The notes under the pieces were generated by a model. It searched no databases. It was given only the letters and a program-made list of their open reading frames with translations, and was not told the origin of the DNA. From assembly GCF_022479115.1 (NCBI RefSeq), contig NZ_CP092497.1, forward strand, positions 9,238,001 to 9,302,000: a stretch of DNA of 64,000 nt, given 5' to 3'. Shown in pieces: positions 51,038 through 59,968 of the stretch; positions within the stretch are counted from its first letter, which is position 1, and the number at the start of each line of letters is the position of its first letter. The DNA is from Amycolatopsis sp. EV170708-02-1. Lineage in GTDB: Bacteria > Actinomycetota > Actinomycetes > Mycobacteriales > Pseudonocardiaceae. The translations under genes were made by a program, and so were the position numbers.

Positions 51038-52030
51038 TTACCAGGCGAGCGAACGGTCGACGGTGTGCAGCACGCGGTCCAGGTCGGGGAGGTAGTGCTC
51101 CTCGAGCTTGGCCGGCGGGTACGGCGTGTCGAATCCGGTCACCCGCAGCACGGGGGCTTCCAGCGAGTAGAAGCATTCCTGCTGCACGCGCGCGGCGATC
51201 TCCGAGGTCAGCGACGATTCCGACGGCGCCTCGCTCAGCGCGATGAGCCGTCCGGTCTTGCGCACCGACTCGAACACCGGCTCCAGGTCGAGCGGGGACA
51301 GCGTCCGCAGGTCGATGACCTCCAGGGACTTGCCCTCGTCCTCGGCGGCGGCCGCCGCGTCGAGCGCGACCTTCACCGACGGGCCGTACGCGACGACCGT
51401 GGCCGTCGTGCCTTCGCGGACGACGCGGGACTTGAACAGCTCGTCCGGCGTGGCCTCGGTGTCGACCTCGGACTTCATCGCGCCCGAGTGGTACAGCTTC
51501 TTCGGCTCGAAGAACAGGATCGGGTCGTCGGATTTGATCGCCTGCTGGATACCCCAGTAGGCGTCGACGGCGTTCGAAACCGAAACGACCTTGAGGCCGG
51601 GGATGTGCGCGAACAGCGACTCCGGCGACTCCGAGTGGTGCTCGACCGCGCCGATGCCGCCACCGAACGGCACCCGGATCACGATGGGCATCTTGATCTT
51701 GCCCTGCGTCCGGTAGTGCAGCTTGGCGACCTGGCTGGAGATCTGGTCGAAGCCGGGGAAGATGAAGCCTTCGAACTGGATTTCGCACACCGGGCGGAAA
51801 CCGCGGACGGCGAGGCCGACCGCGGTGCCGATAATGCCCGACTCCGCGAGCGGCGTGTCCAGCACGCGCTGCTCGCCGAAGTCCTTCTGCAGGCCGTCGG
51901 TGATGCGGAAGACGCCGCCGAGCTTGCCGACGTCCTCACCCATGATCAGGACCTTCGGGTCCTCTTCCATGGCGCGACGGAGCCCGAGGTTGAGGGCCTT
52001 GCCGATGGTGAGTTTCTGGAGATCGGTCAT
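51038..52030 (-). CDS. bkdB: 2-oxoacid dehydrogenase E1 beta subunit
   Basis: 330 aa transketolase-like subunit (LTIGKALNLGLRRAMEEDPKVLIMGEDVG; FEGFIFPGFDQISSQVAKLHYRT; HSESPESLFAHIPGLKV). The stretch VEHHSESPE and the length are typical of branched-chain or pyruvate E1 beta. It completes the thiamine diphosphate site with E1 alpha, whose stop lies one base before this ATG. The reading frame is open upstream, but the MTDLQKL start is the family norm. Confidence 0.93.
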   Translation of the reverse strand: MTDLQKLTIGKALNLGLRRAMEEDPKVLIMGEDVGKLGGVFRITDGLQKDFGEQRVLDTPLAESGIIGTAVGLAVRGFRPVCEIQFEGFIFPGFDQISSQVAKLHYRTQGKIKMPIVIRVPFGGGIGAVEHHSESPESLFAHIPGLKVVSVSNAVDAYWGIQQAIKSDDPILFFEPKKLYHSGAMKSEVDTEATPDELFKSRVVREGTTATVVAYGPSVKVALDAAAAAEDEGKSLEVIDLRTLSPLDLEPVFESVRKTGRLIALSEAPSESSLTSEIAARVQQECFYSLEAPVLRVTGFDTPYPPAKLEEHYLPDLDRVLHTVDRSLAW

Positions 52031-52031
52031 T

Positions 52032-53237
52032 TCAGTGCTCACCCGCCCCGACGAAACCGTCCAAGTAGGACAGGAACTCTTCACGCTGCGCGTCCAGCAG
52101 CGGCGTGGACTCCGCGTACACGTTGGAGAAGATCCGGTCCGGTGGCGGTTCGGGCATGTTGAAGCAGTAGTCGCGCAGCTCGGCCGCGAACGCGTCCGAA
52201 TCGGCCTGCACCTGGTCGAAGAACGCCTGGTCGGCGCCGCCACCGCGGGCGAGGTACGCCCGGACGCGCTCGATCGGGTCCTTCAGCTTCCACTCCTCCA
52301 GCTCGTCGGAGAGCCGGTAGCGGGTGGGGTCGTCGGTGGTGGTGTGCGCGTCCATCCGGTAGGTGAACGCCTCGATCAGCACCGGGCCGTTGCCATGGCG
52401 GCACTCCTCCAGCGCCCAGCGGGAGACCGCGAGGCAGGCGAGGACGTCGTTGCCGTCCACGCGGATGCCGGGGAAGCCGTAGCCGCGGGCGCGCTGGTAC
52501 AGCGGCAGGCGCGACTGGCGTTCGGTGGGCTCCGAGATCGCCCACTGGTTGTTCTGGCAGAAGAACACGAGCGGCGCGTCGTAGACGGCGGCCCAGACGA
52601 AGCCTTCGTGCACGTCGCCCTGCGAAGTTGCTCCGTCACCGAAGTAGCAGATGGTCGCTTCGCTGTCGTCGTCGCCGACCTTGCCTTCGAACTTCTGGCC
52701 CATCGCGTAACCGGCGGCGTTGAGCACCTGGTTGCCGATCACGATGGTGTACGGGTGGAAGCCGTGGGCCTTGTAGTCCCAACCGCTGTGGTCGGTGCAG
52801 CGGAAGATGCCGAGCACCTCTTTGAGGTCGACGCCGCGGGTGTACGCGACACCGTGCTCGCGGTAGCTGGGGAACGCCATGTCCCCCTTCCGCAGCGCGC
52901 GGCCGGAGCCGATCTGCGCGGCCTCCTGCCCGAGCAGCGGCACCCAGATGCCGAGCTGGCCCTGGCGCTGCATCGCGTTGGCCTCGCGGTCCGCGCGGCG
53001 GACCAGGACCATGTCGCGGTACAGGCCCTTGAGGGCCTCGGCGTCGATGTCGTCGACGTAGCGGTCGAATTGCGGCGAGGCGACTCGTTCGCCTTCGGGG
53101 GTGAGCAGCTGAGTCAGCTCAGCGCCACCTTCGCTCGTTGCTCGCAAACCGGCGATCACCTGTTCGGGGGAAGGCTGCGCCGCTACGGCGGCCGGGCCAT
53201 CTCCAGGTTCCGGGTGCGTCCAGTGTTCGGACGGCAT
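52032..53237 (-). CDS. bkdA: 2-oxoacid dehydrogenase E1 alpha subunit
   Basis: 401 aa. ThDP-binding motif GDGATSQGDVHEGFVWAAVY ... FFCQNN, with LYRDMVLVRRADREANAMQRQGQLG near the N-terminus and YRMDAHTTTDDPTRYR late (phosphorylation-loop region of BCKDH). The N-terminal 60 residues are an extra Pro/Ala-rich lead. GGAGAG precedes ATG 53237. It decarboxylates the 2-oxoacid and starts the operon; pyruvate versus branched-chain substrate is not decided by sequence, though the RMDAHTTTDDPTRYR loop favours branched-chain. Confidence 0.93.
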   Translation of the reverse strand: MPSEHWTHPEPGDGPAAVAAQPSPEQVIAGLRATSEGGAELTQLLTPEGERVASPQFDRYVDDIDAEALKGLYRDMVLVRRADREANAMQRQGQLGIWVPLLGQEAAQIGSGRALRKGDMAFPSYREHGVAYTRGVDLKEVLGIFRCTDHSGWDYKAHGFHPYTIVIGNQVLNAAGYAMGQKFEGKVGDDDSEATICYFGDGATSQGDVHEGFVWAAVYDAPLVFFCQNNQWAISEPTERQSRLPLYQRARGYGFPGIRVDGNDVLACLAVSRWALEECRHGNGPVLIEAFTYRMDAHTTTDDPTRYRLSDELEEWKLKDPIERVRAYLARGGGADQAFFDQVQADSDAFAAELRDYCFNMPEPPPDRIFSNVYAESTPLLDAQREEFLSYLDGFVGAGEH

Positions 53238-53601
53238 GCGCTGCTCTCCTTGATGTCGGCGCCTCTGGCGGCCACTTGTGGCGGCCACAGTGACTGCGCC
53301 GGCGGGGACCAGCGCGTCGGATCTGAAGCGCTGGGTCACCGTCGGCGTTGACGGTTCGTGCGCACATCCTGGCATGCCGGACGCCGTTTTGGTCAGTGGC
53401 GGATGCTGATTTGTTGCTGAGAAAGGGTGTCTGATCAGGGAAAATGCTAGGAAGCCCGAGTGTGGGGCCGCCGAAAGTAGGGAATTCACCCGCGGGCCGA
53501 CCAGCGGACGACTCGTCCGGACGGGTGTCCTGCCCGGCTTGATCGATGACGATCCGTGCCCGCCGCTGTGATCCGTCCCACTCCCCGGCACCCGTGGCAG
53601 G
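53238..53601. other. divergent promoter region, bkd operon / M20 peptidase
   Basis: 364 bp without a gene. A relatively AT-rich part (53390-53450) contains runs such as GGAAAATGCTAGGAA and is the likely promoter area. I see no convincing operator for an Lrp-type BkdR. Confidence 0.4.
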
Positions 53602-55023
53602 ATGGCGGACGTGGAGCAGAAATCCGTACGCGAAACCGTGGTTTCGAACTGGACGAACGACGTCCTTCCCAGCCTGTCCGGCCTGGTGGCGATCCCCGCC
53701 TTGTCGCCGGCGTTCGACCCCGAGTGGGCGAAGACCGGCCATCTCGCCGCCGCCGTCGAGCACGTCCGCTCCTGGATCGCCGCACGGGAGATCCCCGGCG
53801 CGACGCTCGAGGTCGTGGAGCTCGAAGGCCGCAGCCCGCTGCTGGTCGTCGACATCCCGGCGACGTCCGAAGCCGCCGAAAAGGGCACCGTGCTGATGTA
53901 CGGGCACCTCGACAAGCAGCCCCCGGTCGGTGGCTGGTCCGAGGGGCTCGACCCGTGGACGCCGGTGATCCGCGACGGTCGGCTGTACGGCCGCGGCGCG
54001 GTCGACGACGGCTACTCCGGCTACGCGGCGACGACGGCGATCGAGGCCGTGCGCGCCGCCGGTGGCGAGCACTCGCGCGCGGTCGTGCTGCTGGAGACCG
54101 GTGAGGAATCCGGCAGTCCGGATCTGCCCGCCTACGTCGAGCACCTGAAGGAGAAGCTCGGCACGGTCTCCCTGGTCGTCTGCCTCGATGCGGGCGGCAC
54201 CGACTACAAGCGGCTGTGGCTGACCACCAGCCTGCGCGGAATGCTGCACGTCAACGTCACCGTGAAGGTGCTCGAGTCCGCGCAGCACTCCGGCATGGCC
54301 AGCGGCATCGTGGCGAGTTCGTTCCGTGTCCTGCGTGCCCTGATCGACCGGATCGAGAACGCCGAGACCGGCGAGATCAAGCTCGCCGAGCTGAGCGTCG
54401 ACATCCCGGAGAACCGCGTCGAGGACGCCCGCGGCGTCGTCGAGATCGCGCCCGGCGCGGCGAAGACGCTCTTCCCGGTGGTCGGCCGGACGGTCTCCGA
54501 CGACGATCTGGAGCTGCTGCTCAACAACTCGTGGCGGCCGACGCTGTCGGTGATCGGCGCGGAGGGCTTCCCGCTCCCGGCCGACGCGGGCAACGTGCTG
54601 CGCTCCAGCACCACGCTCACCCTGAGCTTCCGCCTCCCGCCGACCGCCGACGCGAAGGCCGCGATGGAGGCGGTCCGCCGTGTCCTCACCACCGACGTGC
54701 CGTACGACGCTTCGGTCGAACTCGGCGACTTCCAGGCCGAAAACGGCTGGAACGCGCCGGACACCGCGCCGTGGCTCGACGACGCCCTGCACCACGTGAG
54801 CGGCGAGGTCTTCGGCGCGCCGCACAAGAGCTTCGGCATGGGCGGATCGATCCCGTTCATGGGGCTGCTCGGCGAGAAGTACCCGGAGGCGCAGTTCGTG
54901 GTCACCGGCGCCTGCGGGCCGGACTCGAACATCCACGTGCCGGACGAGTGGCTGAACATCGACTTCGCGCAGCGGGTCACCGAAGCGGTCGCGCACATCC
55001 TGGACGCGCACGCCCGGAGCTGA
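53602..55023 (+). CDS. M20 family metallopeptidase (dipeptidase-like)
   Basis: 473 aa, cytoplasmic. Metal and catalytic residues: YGHLDKQPP (His, Asp), GRGAVDDGYSG (bridging Asp), ETGEESGSPD (catalytic Glu, metal Glu), VCLDAGG (Asp), and C-terminal GGSIPFMG with the ligand region. The dimerisation domain is inserted at about 205-340. This layout matches CNDP/DapE-like M20 dipeptidases and is longer than ArgE. Convergent with the siderophore binding-protein gene through hairpin copy D. Confidence 0.92.
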   Translation: MADVEQKSVRETVVSNWTNDVLPSLSGLVAIPALSPAFDPEWAKTGHLAAAVEHVRSWIAAREIPGATLEVVELEGRSPLLVVDIPATSEAAEKGTVLMYGHLDKQPPVGGWSEGLDPWTPVIRDGRLYGRGAVDDGYSGYAATTAIEAVRAAGGEHSRAVVLLETGEESGSPDLPAYVEHLKEKLGTVSLVVCLDAGGTDYKRLWLTTSLRGMLHVNVTVKVLESAQHSGMASGIVASSFRVLRALIDRIENAETGEIKLAELSVDIPENRVEDARGVVEIAPGAAKTLFPVVGRTVSDDDLELLLNNSWRPTLSVIGAEGFPLPADAGNVLRSSTTLTLSFRLPPTADAKAAMEAVRRVLTTDVPYDASVELGDFQAENGWNAPDTAPWLDDALHHVSGEVFGAPHKSFGMGGSIPFMGLLGEKYPEAQFVVTGACGPDSNIHVPDEWLNIDFAQRVTEAVAHILDAHARS

Positions 55024-55037
55024 CGGAGAGCATCGGG

Positions 55038-55085
55038 TCTCGTGAGTGGTAAGGACGGTTCTAACCGTCCTTACCACTCACGAGA
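55038..55085. terminator. hairpin repeat family 1, copy D
   Basis: A 23-bp perfect stem (55038-55060 with 55063-55085), CT centre. The TGA stop of the minus-strand binding-protein gene (55080-55078) is inside the right arm, so its last codons are part of the repeat. It terminates both convergent genes. Confidence 0.9.
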
Positions 55086-56076
55086 ACTTGTTCAGCGCCG
55101 CGGCGAGTTCCGTCAGCTGCGGCGTGAAGCGCTGGTACGAGAACGGCGTCTCGTTGTTCCACGGGATCAGCTTCCCGGCCTTCACCGCGGGCAGCTGGGT
55201 CCAGGTCGGCACGCCGCCGAGCCCGTCCGGGCCGAGCGAGAGCGAACCGCCGCGGCTGTCGTACATGATCACGTCCGCCGGGTACTTGCCGATGTTCTCC
55301 CAGCTGATCTGCTGGTAGTAACCGCCCTGGCTCTCGTCCGGCGCCTCCGGCGTGACGAAGTCCAGCCCCTTGCTCTGGTAGTGCTTCGAGGTCGCGAACT
55401 TCGGCGCGTTCGAGACGTACACGGCGTCCTTCTGCGCGGACACCAGCAGGATCTTCAGCCCGGCGGCCTTCTTCGCCGCTTCGGCGAGGGCGGCGTCGGC
55501 CTTCTCGTACTCCTCCTTCGCAGCACGGATCGCCGGAGTCTCGGTGTCGGCGCCGAGCGCCTTCGCGAGCGCGATGAACTTCGCGATCCCCTCGGGCATC
55601 GCGAGCCCCTGCAGCCGGACCCCGACACTCGGCGCGGCCTTGTCGATCTTCTCCGTCTGCGTGTCCGGGATGTACCACATCTGGTCCTTCAGGTACATCA
55701 CGCTGACCAGCAGCTGCGGGTTCAGCGAGACGAACTTGTCGAAGTTGAACTCGTTGTAGACGTTCCCGAGCGAGGTCACCGCGTTCAGGTCGACGCCGCC
55801 CGCTTGCGGGTCCGGCTTGCCGTCGGCGAACTTCGACGGGCCGAAGATCCCGATCGATTTCACGCCGAGGTCCCACAGCGCCGCCGCCGCGGTCACCTGC
55901 GCGACGATCCGCGTCGGCCGTTCGCCTTCGAGCTTGCGGCCGCGGTCGTCGGTGAACGACCAGGTCGCGCCCGCTCCCTGCGTGGGCGTCTCGTCCTGGT
56001 AGCCACAGGCGGTCAGGAGGCCGGTGGCGCCGAGCGCCGCGGAGCCGGCGAGAAAGCCGCGTCGGGAGAGGTGCAT
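55078..56076 (-). CDS. iron-siderophore ABC transporter substrate-binding lipoprotein
   Basis: 332 aa. The N-terminus combines a Tat motif (SRRGFLAG) with a lipobox (LLTAC, Cys at about 24). The fold is the FecB/FhuD two-lobed type (PTRIVAQVTAAAALWDLGVK ... FVSLNPQLLVSV ... YYQQISWENIGKYPADVIMYD). It delivers ferric siderophores to the divergent FecCD permeases. An IdeR-type box in the shared promoter implies repression by iron. Confidence 0.93.
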   Translation of the reverse strand: MHLSRRGFLAGSAALGATGLLTACGYQDETPTQGAGATWSFTDDRGRKLEGERPTRIVAQVTAAAALWDLGVKSIGIFGPSKFADGKPDPQAGGVDLNAVTSLGNVYNEFNFDKFVSLNPQLLVSVMYLKDQMWYIPDTQTEKIDKAAPSVGVRLQGLAMPEGIAKFIALAKALGADTETPAIRAAKEEYEKADAALAEAAKKAAGLKILLVSAQKDAVYVSNAPKFATSKHYQSKGLDFVTPEAPDESQGGYYQQISWENIGKYPADVIMYDSRGGSLSLGPDGLGGVPTWTQLPAVKAGKLIPWNNETPFSYQRFTPQLTELAAALNKFS

Positions 56077-56107
56077 GGAGATCTTCTTTCGCCGTCGAAC
56101 CGGATTT

Positions 56108-56126
56108 CGTGGTTAGGCTAGCCTTC
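56108..56126. promoter_or_regulatory. DmdR/IdeR iron box
   Basis: The 19 bp at 56108-56126, compared with consensus TTAGGTTAGGCTAACCTAA, share the run GGTTAGGCTA and then CCT, 13 of 19 matching. It lies between the divergent siderophore genes, 17 bp before the first permease start, and should bind the iron-loaded DtxR-family repressor. Confidence 0.85.
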
Positions 56127-56142
56127 GCTTACTCTGAAGGCC

Positions 56143-57174
56143 ATGGTCCAGGTCACGGAGCGCGTCAGATCACCCCGGACCAGCGTTTCCGTGAGAACGC
56201 TGGTCCTCGTGGGGTCTTTGACAGCGCTCGTCGCGGTCATCCTGCTGTCGATCGGCTTCGGCTCGAACCGCCTCTCGCTCGGCGAAGTGCTGCATGCCCT
56301 CTTCGCCTACGACGGCGGCTACAACGACGTCGTCGTCCGCGACGATCGCCTGCCCCGCACGGTCCTCGGCGTCCTGGTCGGGATGGCGCTCGCGCTGGCG
56401 GGCTCGCTCATGCAGGCGATCACCCGCAACCCGGTCGCGGAGCCCGGCCTGCTCGGCATCAACCACGGCGCCGCGGTCGCGATCGTGCTCGGCTCGACAC
56501 TGTTTTCGGTGACTTCGCCCGGCGAGTACGTCTGGTTCGCCTTCGCCGGGGCGCTCGCGGGAACCGCGCTGGTCTCGGTGATCGGCGGGACCCGCGGCGC
56601 GACGAGCCCGCTGCGGCTGGTGCTGGCCGGCGTCGCGATCCAGGCGGTGTTCGTCGGGATCAACCAGGGCATGCAGATGGTCAACACGCACAACCTGCAG
56701 GCCATGCGGTTCTGGCTGGTCGGCTCGCTGGTCAACCGGAACGCCGACCAGCTGTCCGTGCTGCTGCCGTTCTTCGCCGCGGGCGTGGTGATCGCGATCG
56801 TGCTGGCCCGCGCGCTGAACGCGCTGGCGCTGGGCGAGGACACGGCCCGCGGTCTCGGCGCGAATCCGGCGCTCGTCCGCGTCGCCGGGATGGTCGCCGT
56901 CGGCCTGCTGTCGGCGTCGGCGACCGCGGCCTGCGGGCCGATCGCCTTCGTCGGCCTGATGATCCCGCACGTCGTCCGGACGCTGATCGGCCAGGACGAG
57001 CGCTGGGTGATGCTGATTTCGGCGCTGCTCGGGCCGGTTCTGCTGCTCGGCTGCGACGTCCTCGGCCGCCTGCTCGGCTCGCCCGGGGAGATCCAGGTCG
57101 GCGTGATGACCGACGTCGTCGGCGGGATCGCGTTCGTCATCGTGGCCCGCAGGCTGAAGGCGGTGCGCCGATGA
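56143..57174 (+). CDS. FecCD family siderophore permease 1
   Basis: 343 aa with about nine or ten helices. FecCD family stretches: LPRTVLGVLVGMALALAGSLMQAITRNPVAEPGLLGINHGAA, and GPIAFVGLMIPHVVRTLIG, the cytoplasmic loop that contacts the ATPase. Expressed under the iron box, it overlaps permease 2 by four bases (ATGA); the two form a heterodimeric pore. Confidence 0.94.
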   Translation: MVQVTERVRSPRTSVSVRTLVLVGSLTALVAVILLSIGFGSNRLSLGEVLHALFAYDGGYNDVVVRDDRLPRTVLGVLVGMALALAGSLMQAITRNPVAEPGLLGINHGAAVAIVLGSTLFSVTSPGEYVWFAFAGALAGTALVSVIGGTRGATSPLRLVLAGVAIQAVFVGINQGMQMVNTHNLQAMRFWLVGSLVNRNADQLSVLLPFFAAGVVIAIVLARALNALALGEDTARGLGANPALVRVAGMVAVGLLSASATAACGPIAFVGLMIPHVVRTLIGQDERWVMLISALLGPVLLLGCDVLGRLLGSPGEIQVGVMTDVVGGIAFVIVARRLKAVRR

Positions 57175-58175
57175 CCGCCCTCGTCCGTCGTGAGTCCGTT
57201 TTGGACAGACGATCACTGGTCGTCGTCGCCGCGCTGGCCCTGGTGGTCCTTGCGCTCGTCGTGCTCTCGGTCGGCACGGGCGACTACGAGATGAGCCCCG
57301 GCGAAGTGCTCGCGACCCTGGCGGGCCAAGGGACGAAGGCGCAGTACCTGGTGGTGATGGGGCGGCTTCCGCGGGCGCTGGTCGCGATCCTCGTCGGTAC
57401 CGCGCTGGCGCTGGCGGGGGCGGTGTTCCAGACGATCACCCGCAATCCGCTCGGCAGCCCGGACGTCATCGGCTTCACCACCGGTTCGGCGACCGGCGGC
57501 ATCGTGGGCCTGTTGCTCATCGGTTCCGGCCCTGGCGTCGTCTCGCTCGGCGCGCTGGCCGGTGGGCTGCTGACCGCGCTGGTCGTGATGGCGCTGTGCG
57601 CGCCGCACGGACTGCTGAGTTCGCGGCTGGTGCTGCTCGGGATCGCGGTCAGCGCGGTGCTGGTCGGCGTGAACTCGTATCTGCTGGTGAAGGCGAACCT
57701 CGAAGCCGCCTCGCAGGCCGTCGGCTGGCTGGTCGGCGACCTCGCCGGGCGCGACTGGAGCTACTTCGTTCCGCTGGCGGTCGCGGTGGCGGTGTTCGCC
57801 CCGATCGTGTTCGTGAACGGCCGTGCGCTGCGCATGCTGGAGATGGGCGACGACACCGCCACCGGCATCGGCGTCGACGTCCGCCGCGTGCGGCTGACCC
57901 TGGTGCTGGTCGCGGTCGCGCTGGTCGCCGCGGCCACCGCCGCGACCGGGCCGCTGCCGTTCATCGCCCTCGCCGCGCCCCAGCTCGCGCGCCGGATGAC
58001 GCGTCTGCCGGGGCCCAACCTGGCGGCTTCGGCCTTCGTCGGCGCGGCGCTGGTGGTCGCGGCGGACTACCTCGGCCAGCGGCTGCTGGAGTCCTCGCTG
58101 CTGCCAGCGGGTGTCGTGGCGGCGGCCCTCGGCGGCGCGTACCTGCTCTGGCTGTTGCTCCGGCGCAGGGCCTAG
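57171..58175 (+). CDS. FecCD family siderophore permease 2
   Basis: 334 aa, same fold as permease 1 (LPRALVAILVGTALALAGAVFQTITRNPLGSPDVIGFTTGSA; GPLPFIALAAPQLARRM replaces the usual GFIGLIAPH, a mild deviation). The operon ends here: no FecE-type ATPase gene follows. The stop shares the CTAG tetramer with the stop of the convergent transglutaminase gene. Confidence 0.93.
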   Translation: MTALVRRESVLDRRSLVVVAALALVVLALVVLSVGTGDYEMSPGEVLATLAGQGTKAQYLVVMGRLPRALVAILVGTALALAGAVFQTITRNPLGSPDVIGFTTGSATGGIVGLLLIGSGPGVVSLGALAGGLLTALVVMALCAPHGLLSSRLVLLGIAVSAVLVGVNSYLLVKANLEAASQAVGWLVGDLAGRDWSYFVPLAVAVAVFAPIVFVNGRALRMLEMGDDTATGIGVDVRRVRLTLVLVAVALVAAATAATGPLPFIALAAPQLARRMTRLPGPNLAASAFVGAALVVAADYLGQRLLESSLLPAGVVAAALGGAYLLWLLLRRRA

Positions 58176-59014
58176 GTCAGCCGGGTCAGCTGCACCGAGA
58201 CGTCCAAAGTGGACTGACCACCGCCGGTGAAGATGCCCTTGAGCGGCGGCACGTCGGCGTAGTCGCGGCCGTACGCGACCCAGACGTGCCGCGGCCCGAC
58301 CGGGATCGCGTTCGTCGGGTCGTAGGCCCACCAGCCGCCGGTCCAGACGTCGACCCAGGCATGGCTTTCGCCTTCGACCGTCTCGCCGAGCTTCGCCTCC
58401 GGTTTCGTGTGCAGATACCCGGAGACGTAGCGCGCCGGGACGCCGATCGCGCGCAGCATCACCAGCGTCACATGCGCGAAGTCCTGGCAGACCCCTTCGC
58501 GCGCACGCCACGCGTCGGTCGCCGTGCTGTGCACGCCGGTCGTCCCCGGCTGGTACTTCAGCTGCTGGTTGACCCATTCGCAGACCGCGAGCACGGCCTC
58601 CGCCGGTTCGAGCCCCTTCCGCAGTTCGCGCGCGACCTTCGAGAGCTCCGGATCGCGGGGCGTGTACGGCGTCGGCGTCAGGTACTCGGTGCGGTGGTCG
58701 ACGACGGTGTCGCCGCGCAGGTCCTTCCAAGTCGCCGAGCGGACGGGTTCGCCTTCGTCGGCCGTCTCGACCACCGACGTCGCGAGCACGGTGAACTCCG
58801 TGTGCGGCGCGTGAAGGTCGAACGAGGTCACGACGGTGCCCCAGTAATCCGTGTACCGGTACGCACGGGTCGCCGGCGTCGTCTCGACCCGGTTCACGAC
58901 CGTGGTCTGCCGCCGGTCGGAGCGCGGGGTCAGGCGCGCCTCGTTGTACGACTGCGTGGCCGGGGTCGCGTACCGGTAACCGGTCCGGTGGGCCACCCGA
59001 AGCTGCCAGGTCAC
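58172..59014 (-). CDS. transglutaminase-like cysteine protease family protein
   Basis: 280 aa. An N-terminal beta domain (HRTGYRYATPATQSYNEARLTP, typical of this group) is followed by a transglutaminase core with Cys in REGVCQDFAHVTLVMLRAIGVPARYVSGYL, His in GESHAWVDVW and Asp in YDPTNA. It belongs to the operon ATP-grasp / alpha-E / transglutaminase, thought to make or cleave peptide-like tags. GTG overlaps the alpha-E stop by four bases. Confidence 0.93.
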   Translation of the reverse strand: MTWQLRVAHRTGYRYATPATQSYNEARLTPRSDRRQTTVVNRVETTPATRAYRYTDYWGTVVTSFDLHAPHTEFTVLATSVVETADEGEPVRSATWKDLRGDTVVDHRTEYLTPTPYTPRDPELSKVARELRKGLEPAEAVLAVCEWVNQQLKYQPGTTGVHSTATDAWRAREGVCQDFAHVTLVMLRAIGVPARYVSGYLHTKPEAKLGETVEGESHAWVDVWTGGWWAYDPTNAIPVGPRHVWVAYGRDYADVPPLKGIFTGGGQSTLDVSVQLTRLT

Positions 59015-59957
59015 AGCGAAACCTCCGCACCGCTCCAGGCCACCCAAGGTGACGAATGGAAGTACTGCACCGAAACCGCGTCGCCGATGTCCTTGATCGA
59101 GGTCTGCAGGGCGCCGAGCCGCTTCGGCAGGTCCTCCAGCAGATCCGACGGCCGCAGGAACTCCAGCTCGCTGCGCGCTCGGCCGAGCTGCCGCAGCGCC
59201 TCGGACTTCTCGTTGGCACGCGAGTTGACACCGGGGTCGAGCCGCTCCAGGCATTCCTCGGCCTGCCGCAGCGCGTGGAACACCGAACGCGGGAAGAGCG
59301 TGTCGCGCAACAGGAACTGCACGACCCGGCCGGCGTCGAGCGCGCCGCGATAGGTCCGCAGGTACGTGTCCTGCGCGCCCGCCGAACGGAGCACGGTGAT
59401 CCAGCCGGGTGACGACGCGCTGTCCTGGACCCGCGAGAGCAGCAGCCGCACCACCATGTCCGCGCGTTCGACCGAGCGGCCGAGCACCATGAACAGCCAG
59501 CCGTCGTCGCGGCTCATGGTCGAATCGGCGAGCCCGGCGAACATCGCCGCGCGTTCCTCCACGAACGAGAGGAACGCGTGCGGCCCGGCGCGACGCGCGT
59601 ACCGCTGCCTGTCGGGCACCGCGTTCCACGTCGCGTTCAGGCATTCCCACAGCTCGGTCGAGACGACCTCGCGCGCGCCGCGCGTGTTCTCGCGGGCGGA
59701 GTTGATCGAACCGACGATCGACGCCGGATTGTCCTTGGCGTAGGCGACCAGTTCGGTCAGCTTCCACACGTCGAGGGTGTCCATGCCCTCGGGGTGATGC
59801 CGAGGACGGCGAGCAGCTGGCGGCTCGCGTGGTCCGGGTCGACGCTCGCGTCTTCGAGCAGCTGATGCACGGAGACGTTGAGGATCCGGGAGGTGTCATC
59901 GGCGCGTTCGACGTACCGGCCGATCCAGTACAGCGATTCCGCGTTGCGGGCGAGCAC
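59011..59957 (-). pseudogene. alpha-E domain protein, split by a single-base frameshift
   Basis: A family member is normally about 315 aa. Here the N-terminal part from GTG 59957 (GGGAGG upstream; LARNAESLYWIGRYVERADD ... LLAVLGITP) and the rest (EGMDTLDVWKLTELVAYAKD ... to 59011) are in different frames. Adding one G in the CCCCGAGGG run near 59788 joins them. Because the operon is otherwise intact, sequencing error is likely. Alpha-E proteins are helical partners of the ATP-grasp enzyme. Confidence 0.85.
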
Positions 59958-59968
59958 ATCAACCTCCC

